Below, piece by piece: positions 26,232-35,360 of a stretch of 64,000 bases of DNA. The translations under genes and the position numbers were made by a program. Within the stretch, counting starts at the first letter, position 1, and every line of letters starts with the position of its first letter. Source of the DNA: Sandaracinus sp. (GTDB taxonomy: Bacteria > Myxococcota_A > Polyangia > Polyangiales > Houyiibacteriaceae); contig PABA01000159.1 in NCBI GenBank assembly GCA_002699025.1, forward strand, positions 32,095 to 96,094, in the 5' to 3' direction. The notes under the pieces were generated by a model. It ran no database searches. It was not told where the DNA came from and saw only the letters and a program-made list of their open reading frames with translations.

Positions 26232-26861
26232 TCAGGGTGCATCCGCCTCGGTGCTCGGCGCGCCCGACGTCGGCGCCGAAGGGGTGTCTCGCTCGGCTCG
26301 GAGCAAGAACACCTTCACGGCGTCGGGGGCGACCTGGATGGTACAAGTGGCGGCGAGGTCGGGGCCGTACCCATCCCCCTCGGCGGCCGGAGTGAGCGTG
26401 AGCGCGTCCTGGCACGACGCCGAGACGCTGCGTCCGTGCGCCTCGTCGACCCTCACCCGGATCCGCCGGGGCCCCCGCAGGATCGCGGGGAGCGACTCTC
26501 CCCCGCCGCTCCGAATCTCGCCGATGTCGAGGGTGATCGTGTAGCGGATCTCGTCCGACCCGACCTCCAGCGTCCCCGACTGCGTCTCCTCGGTCGCCGG
26601 CCCCACGTCCTCGCCGAGGATCGAGCCCGGCTCGCTCGTCGCCGACGTGCAGTGCCAGTCGAGGATGACGGCGCCTGCGGGGGTGGCGTCCGGGCCGCAG
26701 CCCGCAGCGCAGAGCGCCAACACGGTCGCGGCGAGCACGGTCGCGGAGAGCACCGTCGCGGAGAGCACGGTCGCGCGGCGACGCCGCGTTGCTCCCGGAT
26801 GACGAGCCGACCCCGAGGGAGCGGCTTCGGGCGGGAGTGCGGCGAGGCGAGTCGGGATCAC
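26232..26861 (-). CDS. hypothetical lipoprotein with repeat-built signal peptide
   Basis: This protein of up to 209 residues has a long basic N-terminus (about 1-30, possibly a late start), a hydrophobic region made of TVLSA/TVLAA repeats, and the lipobox LCAAGC. The mature domain (about 150 residues) is beta-rich, with TLEVGSDEIRYTITLDIGEI, and has four cysteines or fewer. No family was recognised. The repeat coding is listed separately. It lies 87 bases from the end of the GMC gene. Confidence 0.55.
   Translation of the reverse strand: MIPTRLAALPPEAAPSGSARHPGATRRRRATVLSATVLSATVLAATVLALCAAGCGPDATPAGAVILDWHCTSATSEPGSILGEDVGPATEETQSGTLEVGSDEIRYTITLDIGEIRSGGGESLPAILRGPRRIRVRVDEAHGRSVSASCQDALTLTPAAEGDGYGPDLAATCTIQVAPDAVKVFLLRAERDTPSAPTSGAPSTEADAP
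26719..26778. repeat. 15-bp tandem repeat, four units, coding for a signal peptide
   Basis: AACACGGTCGCGGCG, AGCACGGTCGCGGAG, AGCACCGTCGCGGAG and AGCACGGTCGCGCGG follow in tandem and encode the hydrophobic core of the lipoprotein signal peptide on the minus strand, five residues per unit. Confidence 0.9.
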
Positions 26862-26948
26862 GGGGGCTCCAGCGGGGACGGAGACGGGCTCGAACGGCCG
26901 ATCGACCGCCCAACCCGGGAGCGGAGCGGATGATTCCCGCGGGCTGGC

Positions 26949-28474
26949 TCAGGCACGCAAGCGATCCGCGCCGCGCTCCGCGATCAGGATCGTCGGCAGG
27001 TTCGTGTTCGCCGTCGTCACCGCGGGCATCACCGAGGCGTCGATCACCCGGAGCCCCTGGAGCCCGCGCACGCGCAGCTCGGGGTCGACCACCGGACCGA
27101 TGGGGCAGGTGCAGCTCGGGTGGTAGGTCGTGCCGCAGGCGCGGCGCACGAAGTCCTCGATGGCGGCGTCGTCCTCGAGGCGCTCGGCCGGCCGAAGCGG
27201 CGCGCTCCGCCACCCCTCGAACGCGCCCGCGTCGAGGATCCGCCAGGCGAGCCGCACGCCGCGCACGAGGGTCGCGGCGTCCTCGGGCGCCTCGAGGAGC
27301 GCCGGATCGATCGCCGGGGGCTCCTCGGCGAAGGGGCTCGCCAGCCGCACGCGCCCGCGGCTCCGCGGCTTGCAGAGCGTCGGCGCGAGGATGTAGCCGT
27401 CCTCCCGCGGCCGGCCGGCGAAGTCGTGAGGATCGTGGGCCCAGCCGGGGACGAAGTGAAACTGGATGTCGGGCCGCGGGCCCGGCGCGGTCTTCGCGAA
27501 GCCGCCCGCGCTCGGCAGGGGCCAGGCGAGGAGCCCGCGGCGCCGGGTCAGGTAGCGGAGCAGGGTCGCCGGCGTCTCGACGGTCGTGTTCAGGGTCGGC
27601 CGCCGCGAGCCATCCGCGAGGTGGACGATGGGGTGGTCCTGCAGGCCCTCGCCGACGGGAAGCGCGTGCCGCGGCGTGATGCCCATGGCGCGGAGGTGCG
27701 CCTCGGGGCCGACGCCCGAGAGAAGCAAGAGGTGCGGCGAGCCGATCGCGCCGGCGGCGAGGATGACCTCACGCCGCGCCCGCACCGTCTCCTCCCGGCC
27801 CCCGCGCCGCAGCCGCACCCCCACGCAGCGGCGCCCCTCGAAGAGCAGCTCGCGGGCCTGGACGCCGGTCCGCACGATCAGGTTGGGCCGGCGCATGGCC
27901 GGGCGGAGGTAGGCCCGCGCCGTGCTCAGCCGCCGGCCGCCGCGCACGTGGAAACGGAACACGCCGAGCCCGGCGAGCTCGGGCCCCTGGAACCCGTCCC
28001 GATCGAGCGCAGGCCGAGCTCGGCGCCGGCGGCCAGGTAGCGCTCGACCAGCGGGTGGAGATCCTTCGGCCGCTCGGTGGGCATGCGCCGATCGATGCGC
28101 TCGAAGACCGGACGCACGTCCTCCCAGGCCCAGCCCTCGGCGCCCATGGCGGCCCACTCGTCGTAGTCCAGGGGCACGCCGCGGATGGCGATCAGCGTGT
28201 TCGTCGAGCCGGAGCCGCCGAGCACCTTGCCGCGGGGCACGTAGACGCGGCGGCCGCCGAGGCCGCGTTGCGGGGTCGTGTAGAAGCCCCAGTCGGCGCT
28301 GCTCCGGTGGAGGCGCGACGCGGCGCCGGGGACGATCACGTCGGGGCGCCGGTCCGTGCCGCCCGCCTCGAGCAGGAGCACCCGGTCGCGCCCGCTCGCG
28401 CTGAGCCGATCGGCGAGCACGCAGCCGGCCGTGCCCGCGCCGATGACGATCCAGTCGGCCTCCACGACCTCCAC
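26949..28474 (-). pseudogene. GMC-family FAD oxidoreductase interrupted by a frameshift
   Basis: Two frames together encode a full-length glucose-methanol-choline oxidoreductase of about 508 residues, the family of choline and alcohol dehydrogenases. The N-terminal part (from ATG 28474) holds the FAD loop VIGAGTAGCVLADRL and the first GMC signature, GKVLGGSGSTNTLIAIRG. It loses homology after AELGLRS. The other frame resumes with DGFQGPELAG and holds the second signature GAIGSPHLLLLSGVGP, the active-site YHPSCTCPIG and ANTNLPTILIAERGAD. The break is near 28004 in TCGATCGGG; one extra base there gives a continuous LRSDRDGFQGPE. It may be a true pseudogene or a sequence error. Confidence 0.85.
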
Positions 28475-28483
28475 CCGGCCGCC

Positions 28484-29332
28484 CTACTCCGCCGCGTCCT
28501 CTTCGCCGTCCGGGAGGCGCTCGATCAGGTGGAAGCCGTAGACGGTCTCGACGGGCTCGCTGAGCGCGCCGACCTCGAGGGCGAAGGCGGCCTCCTCGAA
28601 GGGCGGCTGGAAGAGGCCCCGGCCCACGGAGCCGAGGTCGCCGCCGCGCTCGGCCGAGCCGTCCTCGGAGTGCTCGCGCGCGACCTCGGCGAAGTCCTCG
28701 CCGCCGTCGATGCGCTCGCGGAGCTGGCGGGTCAGGGCGAGGGCCTCCTCCTGCGTGCGCTCGATCTCCTCGCCGGCGTTCTTCGCGCCGGCGTAGCGCA
28801 CCAGGATGTGGCGCGTGTGCACCTTCTCGACGGCGCAGCGCTCGGCGAAGGCGTAGCCGTAGTCGGCCTCGATGACCGGCGTGAGCGCGCCGACGCCGAC
28901 GGCGAAGAGGGGCTCCTCCAGGGCGCCGTGGAGCGCGGGCCAGTCCTCGCGGGCGAAGGTGCCGATGGCGCCGCCGCGGGCCGCGCTCGAGGGGGCGTCG
29001 CTCTCCTCGCGCGCCACCTCGGCCAGCGCCTCGCCGCCCTCGACGCGGGCGCGGAGGGCCTCGGCGCGCTCGCGGGCCTCTTCCTTCGAGCGCGTGATCG
29101 TCTCCGGCGCGTGAGCGGCGCCCTGCCAGGCGACCATCACCATGCGCGCGCAGGCCTCGGAGTTGTCCTCGGGCGGCCCGGGCGGCTCGGTCGCCTCGGC
29201 CTCGGCGGTCGGCTCCTCGGCGGGCTCTTGCGTCGCGGGCGTCTCGGGCTCGGCGGCGGGCTCGTCGTCGCAACCGGCGAGGACGAGGGGGAGCGCGAGG
29301 AGACCGGCGAAGAAGGGGGCGGTGCGGCGCAT
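28484..29332 (-). CDS. double parvulin-type peptidyl-prolyl isomerase, lipoprotein
   Basis: This 282-residue protein is read from ATG 29332, with a signal peptide and lipobox VLAGC. After an acidic Pro/Glu/Thr linker (about 22-55) it has two parvulin-like rotamase domains. The first (about 58-165) is weaker (AREESDAPSSAARGGAIGTF). The second (about 170-275) is canonical: HTRHILVRYAGA, FAEVAREHSEDGSAERGGDLGSVGRG and EPVETVYGFHLIERL. It probably assists folding of envelope proteins in the periplasm. It begins just right of the GMC pseudogene, which starts 10 bases beyond its stop. Confidence 0.85.
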   Translation of the reverse strand: MRRTAPFFAGLLALPLVLAGCDDEPAAEPETPATQEPAEEPTAEAEATEPPGPPEDNSEACARMVMVAWQGAAHAPETITRSKEEARERAEALRARVEGGEALAEVAREESDAPSSAARGGAIGTFAREDWPALHGALEEPLFAVGVGALTPVIEADYGYAFAERCAVEKVHTRHILVRYAGAKNAGEEIERTQEEALALTRQLRERIDGGEDFAEVAREHSEDGSAERGGDLGSVGRGLFQPPFEEAAFALEVGALSEPVETVYGFHLIERLPDGEEDAAE

Positions 29333-29583
29333 GGGGGCGAGGGTAACGCGTCGCGGGGGTGGTGTGGGGGGCTCCCTCCCTTCGGTCGGGGTGCCATCCG
29401 CTATCCGGGCTGGGAGTCGGCTCCGCGGTCCATGCCGCTGCGCGGAGTCGGGCGGCGTGGGCTGCGCGGAGGTGCGGGCGCGCGGGCGGAGGCGGCGTGG
29501 GCTGCGTCGAGGGGAGGTGCCCTTCTGTGCGCGGGTTCGCCGCTCTTCGCCGTCGCTGAGAAGGGGGCGTGGTCGGGGGTGTG

Positions 29584-29793
29584 CCCTTGGTCCACTTCGG
29601 ATGAGAGTGGGGTCCTTCCGCCTGCGGGCAGGGGCAGGGGCACGGGCACGGGCACGGTCTTTGGGCAGCGTTGCGGGGAGGTGCCCTTCTGGAAGGGGCG
29701 CGGTCGGGGGGGGCCCTTGGTCCACTTCGGATGAGTGTGTGGTCCTTCCGCCTGCGGGCACGGGCAGGGGCAGGGGCACGGGCACGGGTCTTC
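29584..29793. repeat. imperfect tandem duplication of about 80 bp with GGGCAC-rich ends
   Basis: A segment with CCCTTGGTCCACTTCGG, then GGTCCTTCCGCCTGCGGGCA and a run of GGGCAC/GGGCAG units occurs at about 29584-29662 and 29714-29793. The upstream stretch from 29430 also contains doubled GGCGGCGTGGGCTGCG and GGAGGTGCCCTTCTG. The 465 bases from the parvulin start to the next gene hold no gene I can support. Confidence 0.85.
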
Positions 29794-29797
29794 GGGG

Positions 29798-30520
29798 CTA
29801 CTGGACCTCGCGGCCCTGGAGCATCTCGGGGGTCGCGAAGGGGAGGTCGTCGAGGTCCTCGCGGCTCCGCACCGGGCGGCAGCCGCCGATCGTGAGCGAC
29901 TGGCGGATGGTCTCCGTCGGCGCGACGTAGAGCGTGATCGACACGCCGCCCGGGTGGACGAGGAAGATGTCCTGCACGCTCACGTGGCTCTTCCGCCAGG
30001 TGAAGCGGAGCGTGGGCACGCCCGCCGCCGACTGCGCCGAGCAGCGCCAGACCCCCGTGGGGCGCCCGTACTGCTCGTTCATCGCGGTCAGGTGCGGGCC
30101 CACCCCGCGCGGGTCGATGCGGCTCAGCACCTGCACCTGCTGGAGCACCCGCTCCTCGTCCCCGAAGGCGAAGAGCGCCTGCGCGCCGTTGCCGAGCCGC
30201 TCCTCGAGCCAGAACTCCCCGGGCGGCGTCCGCACGCGCCGCGTCACCGCCTCGGGCCGCGCCGAGCGCACCTCGCGCTCCGACTGGCCGAGCGCGACCC
30301 CCTCGAGCATCGGCGGCACGAGGCCCGCCGACTCCTCACGCAGCCGCGCCGTCGCCCGCTCGAGCCGCTCCTGCTCGCGCTCCTCCCGCGCCTCCCGCTC
30401 GGCCCGCGCCTCGGCGACCAGCGCGTCCTGGCGCGCCTCGCTCCAGAACCAGAAGACCGCCAGACCGCCGCCGACGACGGCGAGGGCGATCAGGGCGGGC
30501 GCGATGCTTCGGAGCGACAC
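29798..30520 (-). CDS. hypothetical membrane-anchored protein
   Basis: This 240-residue protein is read from GTG 30520. One N-terminal helix (about 6-26, APALIALAVVGGGLAVFWFW) is followed by a charged coiled-coil segment (about 30-65) and then a globular domain (about 75-235) with VALGQSEREVRSARP and IFLVHPGGVSITLY. The topology suggests a periplasmic domain held by one inner-membrane helix. No family was recognised. Confidence 0.6.
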   Translation of the reverse strand: MSLRSIAPALIALAVVGGGLAVFWFWSEARQDALVAEARAEREAREEREQERLERATARLREESAGLVPPMLEGVALGQSEREVRSARPEAVTRRVRTPPGEFWLEERLGNGAQALFAFGDEERVLQQVQVLSRIDPRGVGPHLTAMNEQYGRPTGVWRCSAQSAAGVPTLRFTWRKSHVSVQDIFLVHPGGVSITLYVAPTETIRQSLTIGGCRPVRSREDLDDLPFATPEMLQGREVQ

Positions 30521-30737
30521 GCGCGCAGCATACACGCGGGCCGGCGCGGCGCCGCTGCTCGCCCACCGCGGCGCGCCCTCTCCCAGGAAGCGAGTCGCAA
30601 CGAGCGAGCCCCTCACCGGACGGCGCGGGCGGGCGTTCGCCTCGCCGACCGGATCCCGCTCCGCCCCGCTCCGCCCCGTGCATGGACCGACGACCGAGCC
30701 CGCCCGAAGCGCGCCGGCTCCGCTCGAAGGGGCGCGC

Positions 30738-31640
30738 TCAGACCACGTCCGCGAGCGCCGCCCCGAGCTCGGGGAAGCGCCACTGGAAGCCGAGCTCCCG
30801 GAGCTTCGCCGGCACCGCGCGGGTGCTCGAGAGGAGCATCTCGTCGGCCATCTCGCTGCCCATGGCGAGCTTCGCCGCGAACTTCGGCAGCGGCATGAAG
30901 GTGGGCCGCGACAGCGCCTTCCCCAGGGCCTCGGTGAAGGCCCGGTTCGTCGCCGGCTCGGGCGCCGTCGCGTTGAAGGGCCCGCTCAGCGCGTCGGTGT
31001 CGATGGCGAAGCGGAGCATGGCGACCAGGTCGTCGAGGTGGAGCCAGCTCATGTACTGATCGCCGCTCCCGATGACGCCGCCCACACCGAGCTTGAAGGG
31101 CGTCTTCATCTTCTCGAGGGCGCCGCCCTCGGCGCTGAGCACGATGCCGATGCGGGGATGGGCGACCCGGATGCCCGCCTCTCGCGCCGCGTCCGCCGCC
31201 GCCTCCCAGGCCACGCAGACCTCCGCGAGGAAGCCCTCCCCGGCCGGCGCGTCCTCGGCGAGCCGCGCGTCCCCCCGGTCGCCGTAGTAGCCGACCGCCG
31301 ACGCGCTCACGAGCACCTTCGGCTTCGCCTCGAGCCCCGCGAGGGCTTCGGCGAGGAGCGTCGTCCCGTCGACGCGGCTGTCCAGGATCCGCGCCTTCCG
31401 CGCGTCGGTCCAGCGGCCCCCGGCGACGCTCTCCCCGGCGAGATGCACCACGGCGTCGACCCCCTCGAGGCCGGCCGCGTCGATGGTCTTCGCGCGGACG
31501 TCCCAGCGCACCTCCCCGGGCTTCGGGTCGCGCCGGACGAGGGGCACGACCTCGATCCCGTCGCGACGCAGCGCGTCCTTCAAGGCGGAGCCGACGAGGC
31601 CGGTGCTCCCGGTGATGGCGACGCGGCGCGGGCTGCTCAT
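30738..31640 (-). CDS. TIGR01777-type epimerase (YfcH/SulA-like SDR)
   Basis: This 300-residue protein is read from ATG 31640. ITGSTGLVGSAL is the NAD(P) loop. VVHLAGESVAGGRWT, SASAVGYYGDRGD and the C-terminal DUF1731-like domain (LPKFAAKLAMGSEMADEMLL ... LGFQWRFP) place it in the TIGR01777 family, whose reaction is not established. Length is normal. It is divergent from the glycogen-synthase-like gene across 128 bases. Confidence 0.88.
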   Translation of the reverse strand: MSSPRRVAITGSTGLVGSALKDALRRDGIEVVPLVRRDPKPGEVRWDVRAKTIDAAGLEGVDAVVHLAGESVAGGRWTDARKARILDSRVDGTTLLAEALAGLEAKPKVLVSASAVGYYGDRGDARLAEDAPAGEGFLAEVCVAWEAAADAAREAGIRVAHPRIGIVLSAEGGALEKMKTPFKLGVGGVIGSGDQYMSWLHLDDLVAMLRFAIDTDALSGPFNATAPEPATNRAFTEALGKALSRPTFMPLPKFAAKLAMGSEMADEMLLSSTRAVPAKLRELGFQWRFPELGAALADVV

Positions 31641-31768
31641 GGAGCGATGGTGGGGCTGGCAGCGAGGGGCGTCCAGAGGGGTGTCCAGAGGCCCGCGAAA
31701 CCGGGGCCGGGCGGACACGCACGCGCCATGTGGTGGACCGGGCGCTCGGGAGCTATGGTCGCCGCCAC

Positions 31769-33148
31769 ATGCATGCGATCTTCGTCACCGCCGAGATCAC
31801 GCCGTACAGCGGCGCCGGCCCCGCCGCAGAGGTCTGCGGCGCTCTCCCGAAGGGGCTCCGCTCCCTCGATCACGCCGTCACGGTCGTCTCGCCCCTCTAC
31901 CGATCCATCGATCCCGACGCCCACTCGCTGGCGCGCCGGCTCTCGAAGGTCGAGGTCGAGGTCGGCGGCGAGACCCAGGCCTGCGAGATCTACACGGGCC
32001 GCACGGTCTCGGGCGTCGAGCTGATCTTCCTCGGCCACGAGACCCTCTTCCACGGCACGGACGACTTCGAGCTCGGCGACGACGAGACCGTCGCGCGGCG
32101 GGCCGCGGTCTTCGCGCGCGCGGCGGCGAAGGTCGTCTCGGACCTCGAGGACGTGGACCTCGTGCACGCCCACGACTGGGTGGGCGGCGCCTTCCTCGCG
32201 GCCCTCGGCGAGACGGCGCTCCCGACCGTGCTCACGCTCCACCGGGGCGCGGAGCAGCGGCGCTTCGGCGGCGCGGTCGGCGAGCTCTTCGGGGACGCGG
32301 CGGCCGACGTGGACGGCGCGAAGGCGCCGCTCGTGGCCGGGCTGAAGCGGGCCCAGCGGGTGACCGTGAGCTCGCCGCGCGCGGCCGACGCGCTCCGCGG
32401 GACGCTCGCGGACGTCATGGATCCGGAAGCGCTCGTGGGGATCCCCGCGGGCATCGATGCCTCCATCTGGAACCCGCTCACGGACCCGCACCTGCCGCAT
32501 CGCTTCGACCCGGTCGACCTCGGCGGCAAGGCGAAATGCAAGGCCGAGCTCCAGCGCGACCTCGAGCTCCCGGTGGAGGCGGAGGTGCCGATGGTGGCCC
32601 TCGAGGAGCGCAGCAACGGCGCCGGCCTCGAGCTCTTCGTGAAGATCGCCTCGCAGATCCTCCGCAACCAGGTGCAGCTCGTCTTCGTCGCCGCCGACAG
32701 CCCGGAGCCGCTCGTCGAGCGCCTCGACGAGCTGGACGAGCGCTGGCCCGACCAGGCGGCGCTCCTGACCGAGGCCGATGAAGAGCTGCGCCACCAGCTC
32801 GTCGCCGCGGCCGACCTGGTCCTGGTCGCGCCGGAGACGGCGCCCTCGGGCGGGCCGGAGATGCGCGCGCACCGCTACGGCGCCGTGCCGATCGTGCACC
32901 ACGTGGACGCGCTCGCCGACTCGGTCGTCGACTGCGACGCCAAGCTCGACACCGGCACCGGCTTCGCCTTCGGCGCGTTCGACGCGGACGAGATGCTCGC
33001 CGCCGTGCGCCGGGCCCTCGGCGCCTACCGGCAGCCGGAGGCCTTCGAGGCGCTCCAGCGGCGGGTGATGCGCGTGGACCACAGCTGGGATCGGAGCGCG
33101 CGCCTCTACGAGGGGCTCTACCGCGAGCTCCTCGAGAGCGACGGATAG
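31769..33148 (+). CDS. glycogen synthase-like GT5 protein lacking active-site residues
   Basis: This 459-residue protein is read from ATG 31769. Order and spacing follow bacterial GlgA: FVTAEITPYS at the start, VDLVHAHDW at about 130, GIPAGIDASIWNPLTD at about 228, and a C-terminal Rossmann domain ending with MRVDHSWDRSARLYEGLY. The functional motifs are changed. KTGGL is GAGPAAEV, the RLTSQKG segment has become ALEERSNGAG without the arginine and lysine, and the EPCG glutamate position reads APSG. By analogy with E. coli GlgA it should be inactive or act differently. It may be structural or regulatory. Confidence 0.75.
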   Translation: MHAIFVTAEITPYSGAGPAAEVCGALPKGLRSLDHAVTVVSPLYRSIDPDAHSLARRLSKVEVEVGGETQACEIYTGRTVSGVELIFLGHETLFHGTDDFELGDDETVARRAAVFARAAAKVVSDLEDVDLVHAHDWVGGAFLAALGETALPTVLTLHRGAEQRRFGGAVGELFGDAAADVDGAKAPLVAGLKRAQRVTVSSPRAADALRGTLADVMDPEALVGIPAGIDASIWNPLTDPHLPHRFDPVDLGGKAKCKAELQRDLELPVEAEVPMVALEERSNGAGLELFVKIASQILRNQVQLVFVAADSPEPLVERLDELDERWPDQAALLTEADEELRHQLVAAADLVLVAPETAPSGGPEMRAHRYGAVPIVHHVDALADSVVDCDAKLDTGTGFAFGAFDADEMLAAVRRALGAYRQPEAFEALQRRVMRVDHSWDRSARLYEGLYRELLESDG

Positions 33149-33214
33149 GCCGCACGGCTCGCGACGCGGTCGGCCGCCCGCCCCGCCATCCGACGCGGCG
33201 CGCGGCGCGCGGCC

Positions 33215-33874
33215 TCAGCGCTTCTTCGGGAGCTGGGCGTCGCTCGGCCGCACGTAGTGGGGCTCGAGCGCGTCGAGCGCGTCGAGGTCGCCCGCGAGCA
33301 GCCGCCTCAGGGCCTCGCGCCCGACCTCCCGGGCGTGCGGCGGCGCCACGACCGAGGCCCCGGGCAGCTCGAGGTCCTCGGTCGCCAGGAGCCGCGCGCC
33401 CTCGACGCGCGCCCGGGCGACCTCGGGCTTCGCGAGGAGAGGCGCCAGCACCTCGTCGAGGACGCCCTCGGCCCCGCCGGCGTAGATCGCCGCGAAGACC
33501 TCGCCCCGGCCCGCGTTCACGACCGGCGCCACCGCCTCGCCCTCCCCCGGCGCCGCGGCCCGCGCCATCGCCCGGAGCGAGCCCACGCCGAGCAACGGCA
33601 CGCCGAGCGCCAGCGCCAGCCCCTTCGCCGCCGCGACGCCGACCCGCGTCCCGGTGAACGATCCGGGCCCGATGCCCACGGCCAGGGCGTCCAGCGTGCT
33701 CGCCTCCCAGCCGAGCTCCCCGAGCAGGGCCTCGGCGAAGGGCAGGAGCAGGTCCCCGGGCTGGCCCCTCTCCTCCCGCGTGGCGCGCACCGCCTCGCCC
33801 TCGAGCAGGGCGGCGGAGCAGCGGCGCGTGGAGGACTCGAAGGCGAGCAGGCGGGGGTTCGTCGGCAGGGGCAT
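33215..33874 (-). CDS. tsaB: tRNA threonylcarbamoyladenosine biosynthesis protein TsaB
   Basis: This 219-residue protein of the ASKHA fold partners TsaD in making t6A37 on ANN-decoding tRNAs. LLAFESSTRRCSAALL at the start, AVGIGPGSFTGTRVGVAAAKGLA at about 65-87, and VAPVVNAGRGEVFAAIY are characteristic. It lacks the metal-binding histidines of TsaD, as expected for TsaB. Length is usual. It is divergent from the MiaE-like gene, 92 bases apart. Confidence 0.9.
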   Translation of the reverse strand: MPLPTNPRLLAFESSTRRCSAALLEGEAVRATREERGQPGDLLLPFAEALLGELGWEASTLDALAVGIGPGSFTGTRVGVAAAKGLALALGVPLLGVGSLRAMARAAAPGEGEAVAPVVNAGRGEVFAAIYAGGAEGVLDEVLAPLLAKPEVARARVEGARLLATEDLELPGASVVAPPHAREVGREALRRLLAGDLDALDALEPHYVRPSDAQLPKKR

Positions 33875-33966
33875 CGGGGAGAGATGGCGGGGTGGCTTCT
33901 TGACCCCCGCGCGCCGCGAGGCTATCGCCGCCGAGGGTCCGGCGCGAGCCGAGCCCGCGCTCGCCG

Positions 33967-34548
33967 ATGCTTCACCTGCTGCAGCCCACCGACCCCCGCT
34001 GGCTCGACGCCGCCGCCGCGGACCTCGACGGGCTCCTCGCCGACCACGCCCACTGCGAGCTCAAGGCCGCCCAGAGCGCCTTGGCCCTCGTGGGGCGCTT
34101 CGGCGCCGACGCCCCCGAGATCGTGGAGCCCCTCAGCGCGCTGGCGCGCGAGGAGACGCAGCACTTCCGCCAGGTGCACACGCGCCTCGAGGGCCGCGCC
34201 GCCCCGCTCGGCAAGCCCGAGAAGGACCTCTACGTGAAGGCGCTCACCAAGGCCGCGCGTCGGGACCACCGCGAGACGCCCGTGCTCCTCGACAAGCTCC
34301 TCGTCTCCGCCCTGATCGAGGCGCGGAGCTGCGAGCGCTTCAAGCTCCTCGCCGAAGGCTTGCCCGACGAGGACCTCGCGGGGTTCTATCGGGGCCTGAT
34401 GGCCGCGGAGGCCCGGCACTTCACCCTCTTCTCCGGCCTCGCCGAAGCGCGCTTCGGCGCGGTCGCGCGGGACCGGCTCGCCACGCTCGCCGAGCGGGAA
34501 GCCGCCGTCGCCCACGCGCTCCCCCTCGGCCCGACGGTGCACGGATGA
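33967..34548 (+). CDS. miaE: tRNA-(ms2io6A)-hydroxylase, MiaE-like
   Basis: This 193-residue ferritin-like di-iron protein has the metal ligands of the family: Glu31 (HCELKAAQSA), Glu62/63 and His66 (REETQHF), Glu118 (LIEARSCERF), and Glu148/His151 (AEARHF). MiaE hydroxylates the isopentenyl group at A37 of tRNA. The stop overlaps the start of lepB as ATGA, so the two are translationally coupled although functionally unrelated. Close to tsaB, it makes a small tRNA-A37 modification pair. Confidence 0.85.
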   Translation: MLHLLQPTDPRWLDAAAADLDGLLADHAHCELKAAQSALALVGRFGADAPEIVEPLSALAREETQHFRQVHTRLEGRAAPLGKPEKDLYVKALTKAARRDHRETPVLLDKLLVSALIEARSCERFKLLAEGLPDEDLAGFYRGLMAAEARHFTLFSGLAEARFGAVARDRLATLAEREAAVAHALPLGPTVHG

Positions 34549-35312
34549 GCGCCCGGGACGCCCGCGAGCCCGCGAAGGAGCCCGCCGAGCGCCGACGCGG
34601 GCCCGACGAGCTCGAGGACTCCTCCTGGGAGAAGTTCAAGGCGAACATGCGCACCATCGGGGGCGCGGTGCTGCTCGCCATCTTCATCCGCATCGTGCTC
34701 TTCGAGGCCTTCGAGATCGACGGGCCCTCGATGGAGCCGACGCTCCAGCACGGCGATCGGGTCGTCGTCGCGAAGATGCTCTACGGGCTCTTCCTGCCCT
34801 ATACGCACGAAGCCGTGATGACCTGGGGCAGCCCGCACCTCGGCGACGTCGTCATCGTGAACAGCCCCGCCGATGGCGTGGACATCGTCAAGCGCGTGAT
34901 CGGCGTGGCCGGCGACACGATCGAGATCCGCGACGGGCGCATCCTCCGCAACGGCGACGCCGTCCCCCACGAGGTGGTCGAGCCCTGCGAGCTGGACGAG
35001 CAGAAGGAGGAAGACCCCTACTGCCACATCTACGAGGAGCAGATCGGCGACGTGACCTACCACGTCAGCCACTCGGAGCGCTGGGAGGACTACGACCGCG
35101 CGCCGGTGGTGGTCCCCGAGGGGCACATCTACGTCCGGGGCGACCATCGGGACCGCTCGAACGACAGCACCAACCCGCTCATCGGGCCCATCCCGGTCTC
35201 GCGCGTGAAGGGCAAGGCGCTCTTCATCTACCTGAGCTGCGACGAGCGCGGCGGCGGCGGCTTCCTCTGCGGCGAGTTCCGCTGGAACCGCTTCTTCATG
35301 ACCGTCGACTGA
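34545..35312 (+). CDS. lepB: signal peptidase I
   Basis: This 255-residue inner-membrane serine protease removes signal peptides. It has a charged N-terminus, one membrane helix (about 37-53), the nucleophile Ser62 in DGPSMEPTL, the general base Lys116 in DIVKRVIGVAGD, and box E as RGDHRDRSNDS. The insert with CELDEQKEEDPYC (about 147-159) holds two cysteines and could form a disulfide. The single transmembrane helix is as in Gram-positive and many delta-type proteobacterial forms. Confidence 0.93.
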   Translation: MSARDAREPAKEPAERRRGPDELEDSSWEKFKANMRTIGGAVLLAIFIRIVLFEAFEIDGPSMEPTLQHGDRVVVAKMLYGLFLPYTHEAVMTWGSPHLGDVVIVNSPADGVDIVKRVIGVAGDTIEIRDGRILRNGDAVPHEVVEPCELDEQKEEDPYCHIYEEQIGDVTYHVSHSERWEDYDRAPVVVPEGHIYVRGDHRDRSNDSTNPLIGPIPVSRVKGKALFIYLSCDERGGGGFLCGEFRWNRFFMTVD

Positions 35313-35360
35313 GCGCGCCCCGTCTCTCCGACCGGTCCCGCGACCGGCGCGACGCTCGGT

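Noticed and set aside
29401..29785. Minus-strand extension of the parvulin gene
   Set aside because: It crosses the duplicated low-complexity DNA; the lipoprotein signal peptide starts at 29332.
33654..34544. N-terminal extension of signal peptidase I
   Set aside because: The frame is open upstream but non-protein-like and overlaps the clear MiaE gene; ATG 34545 is coupled to its stop.
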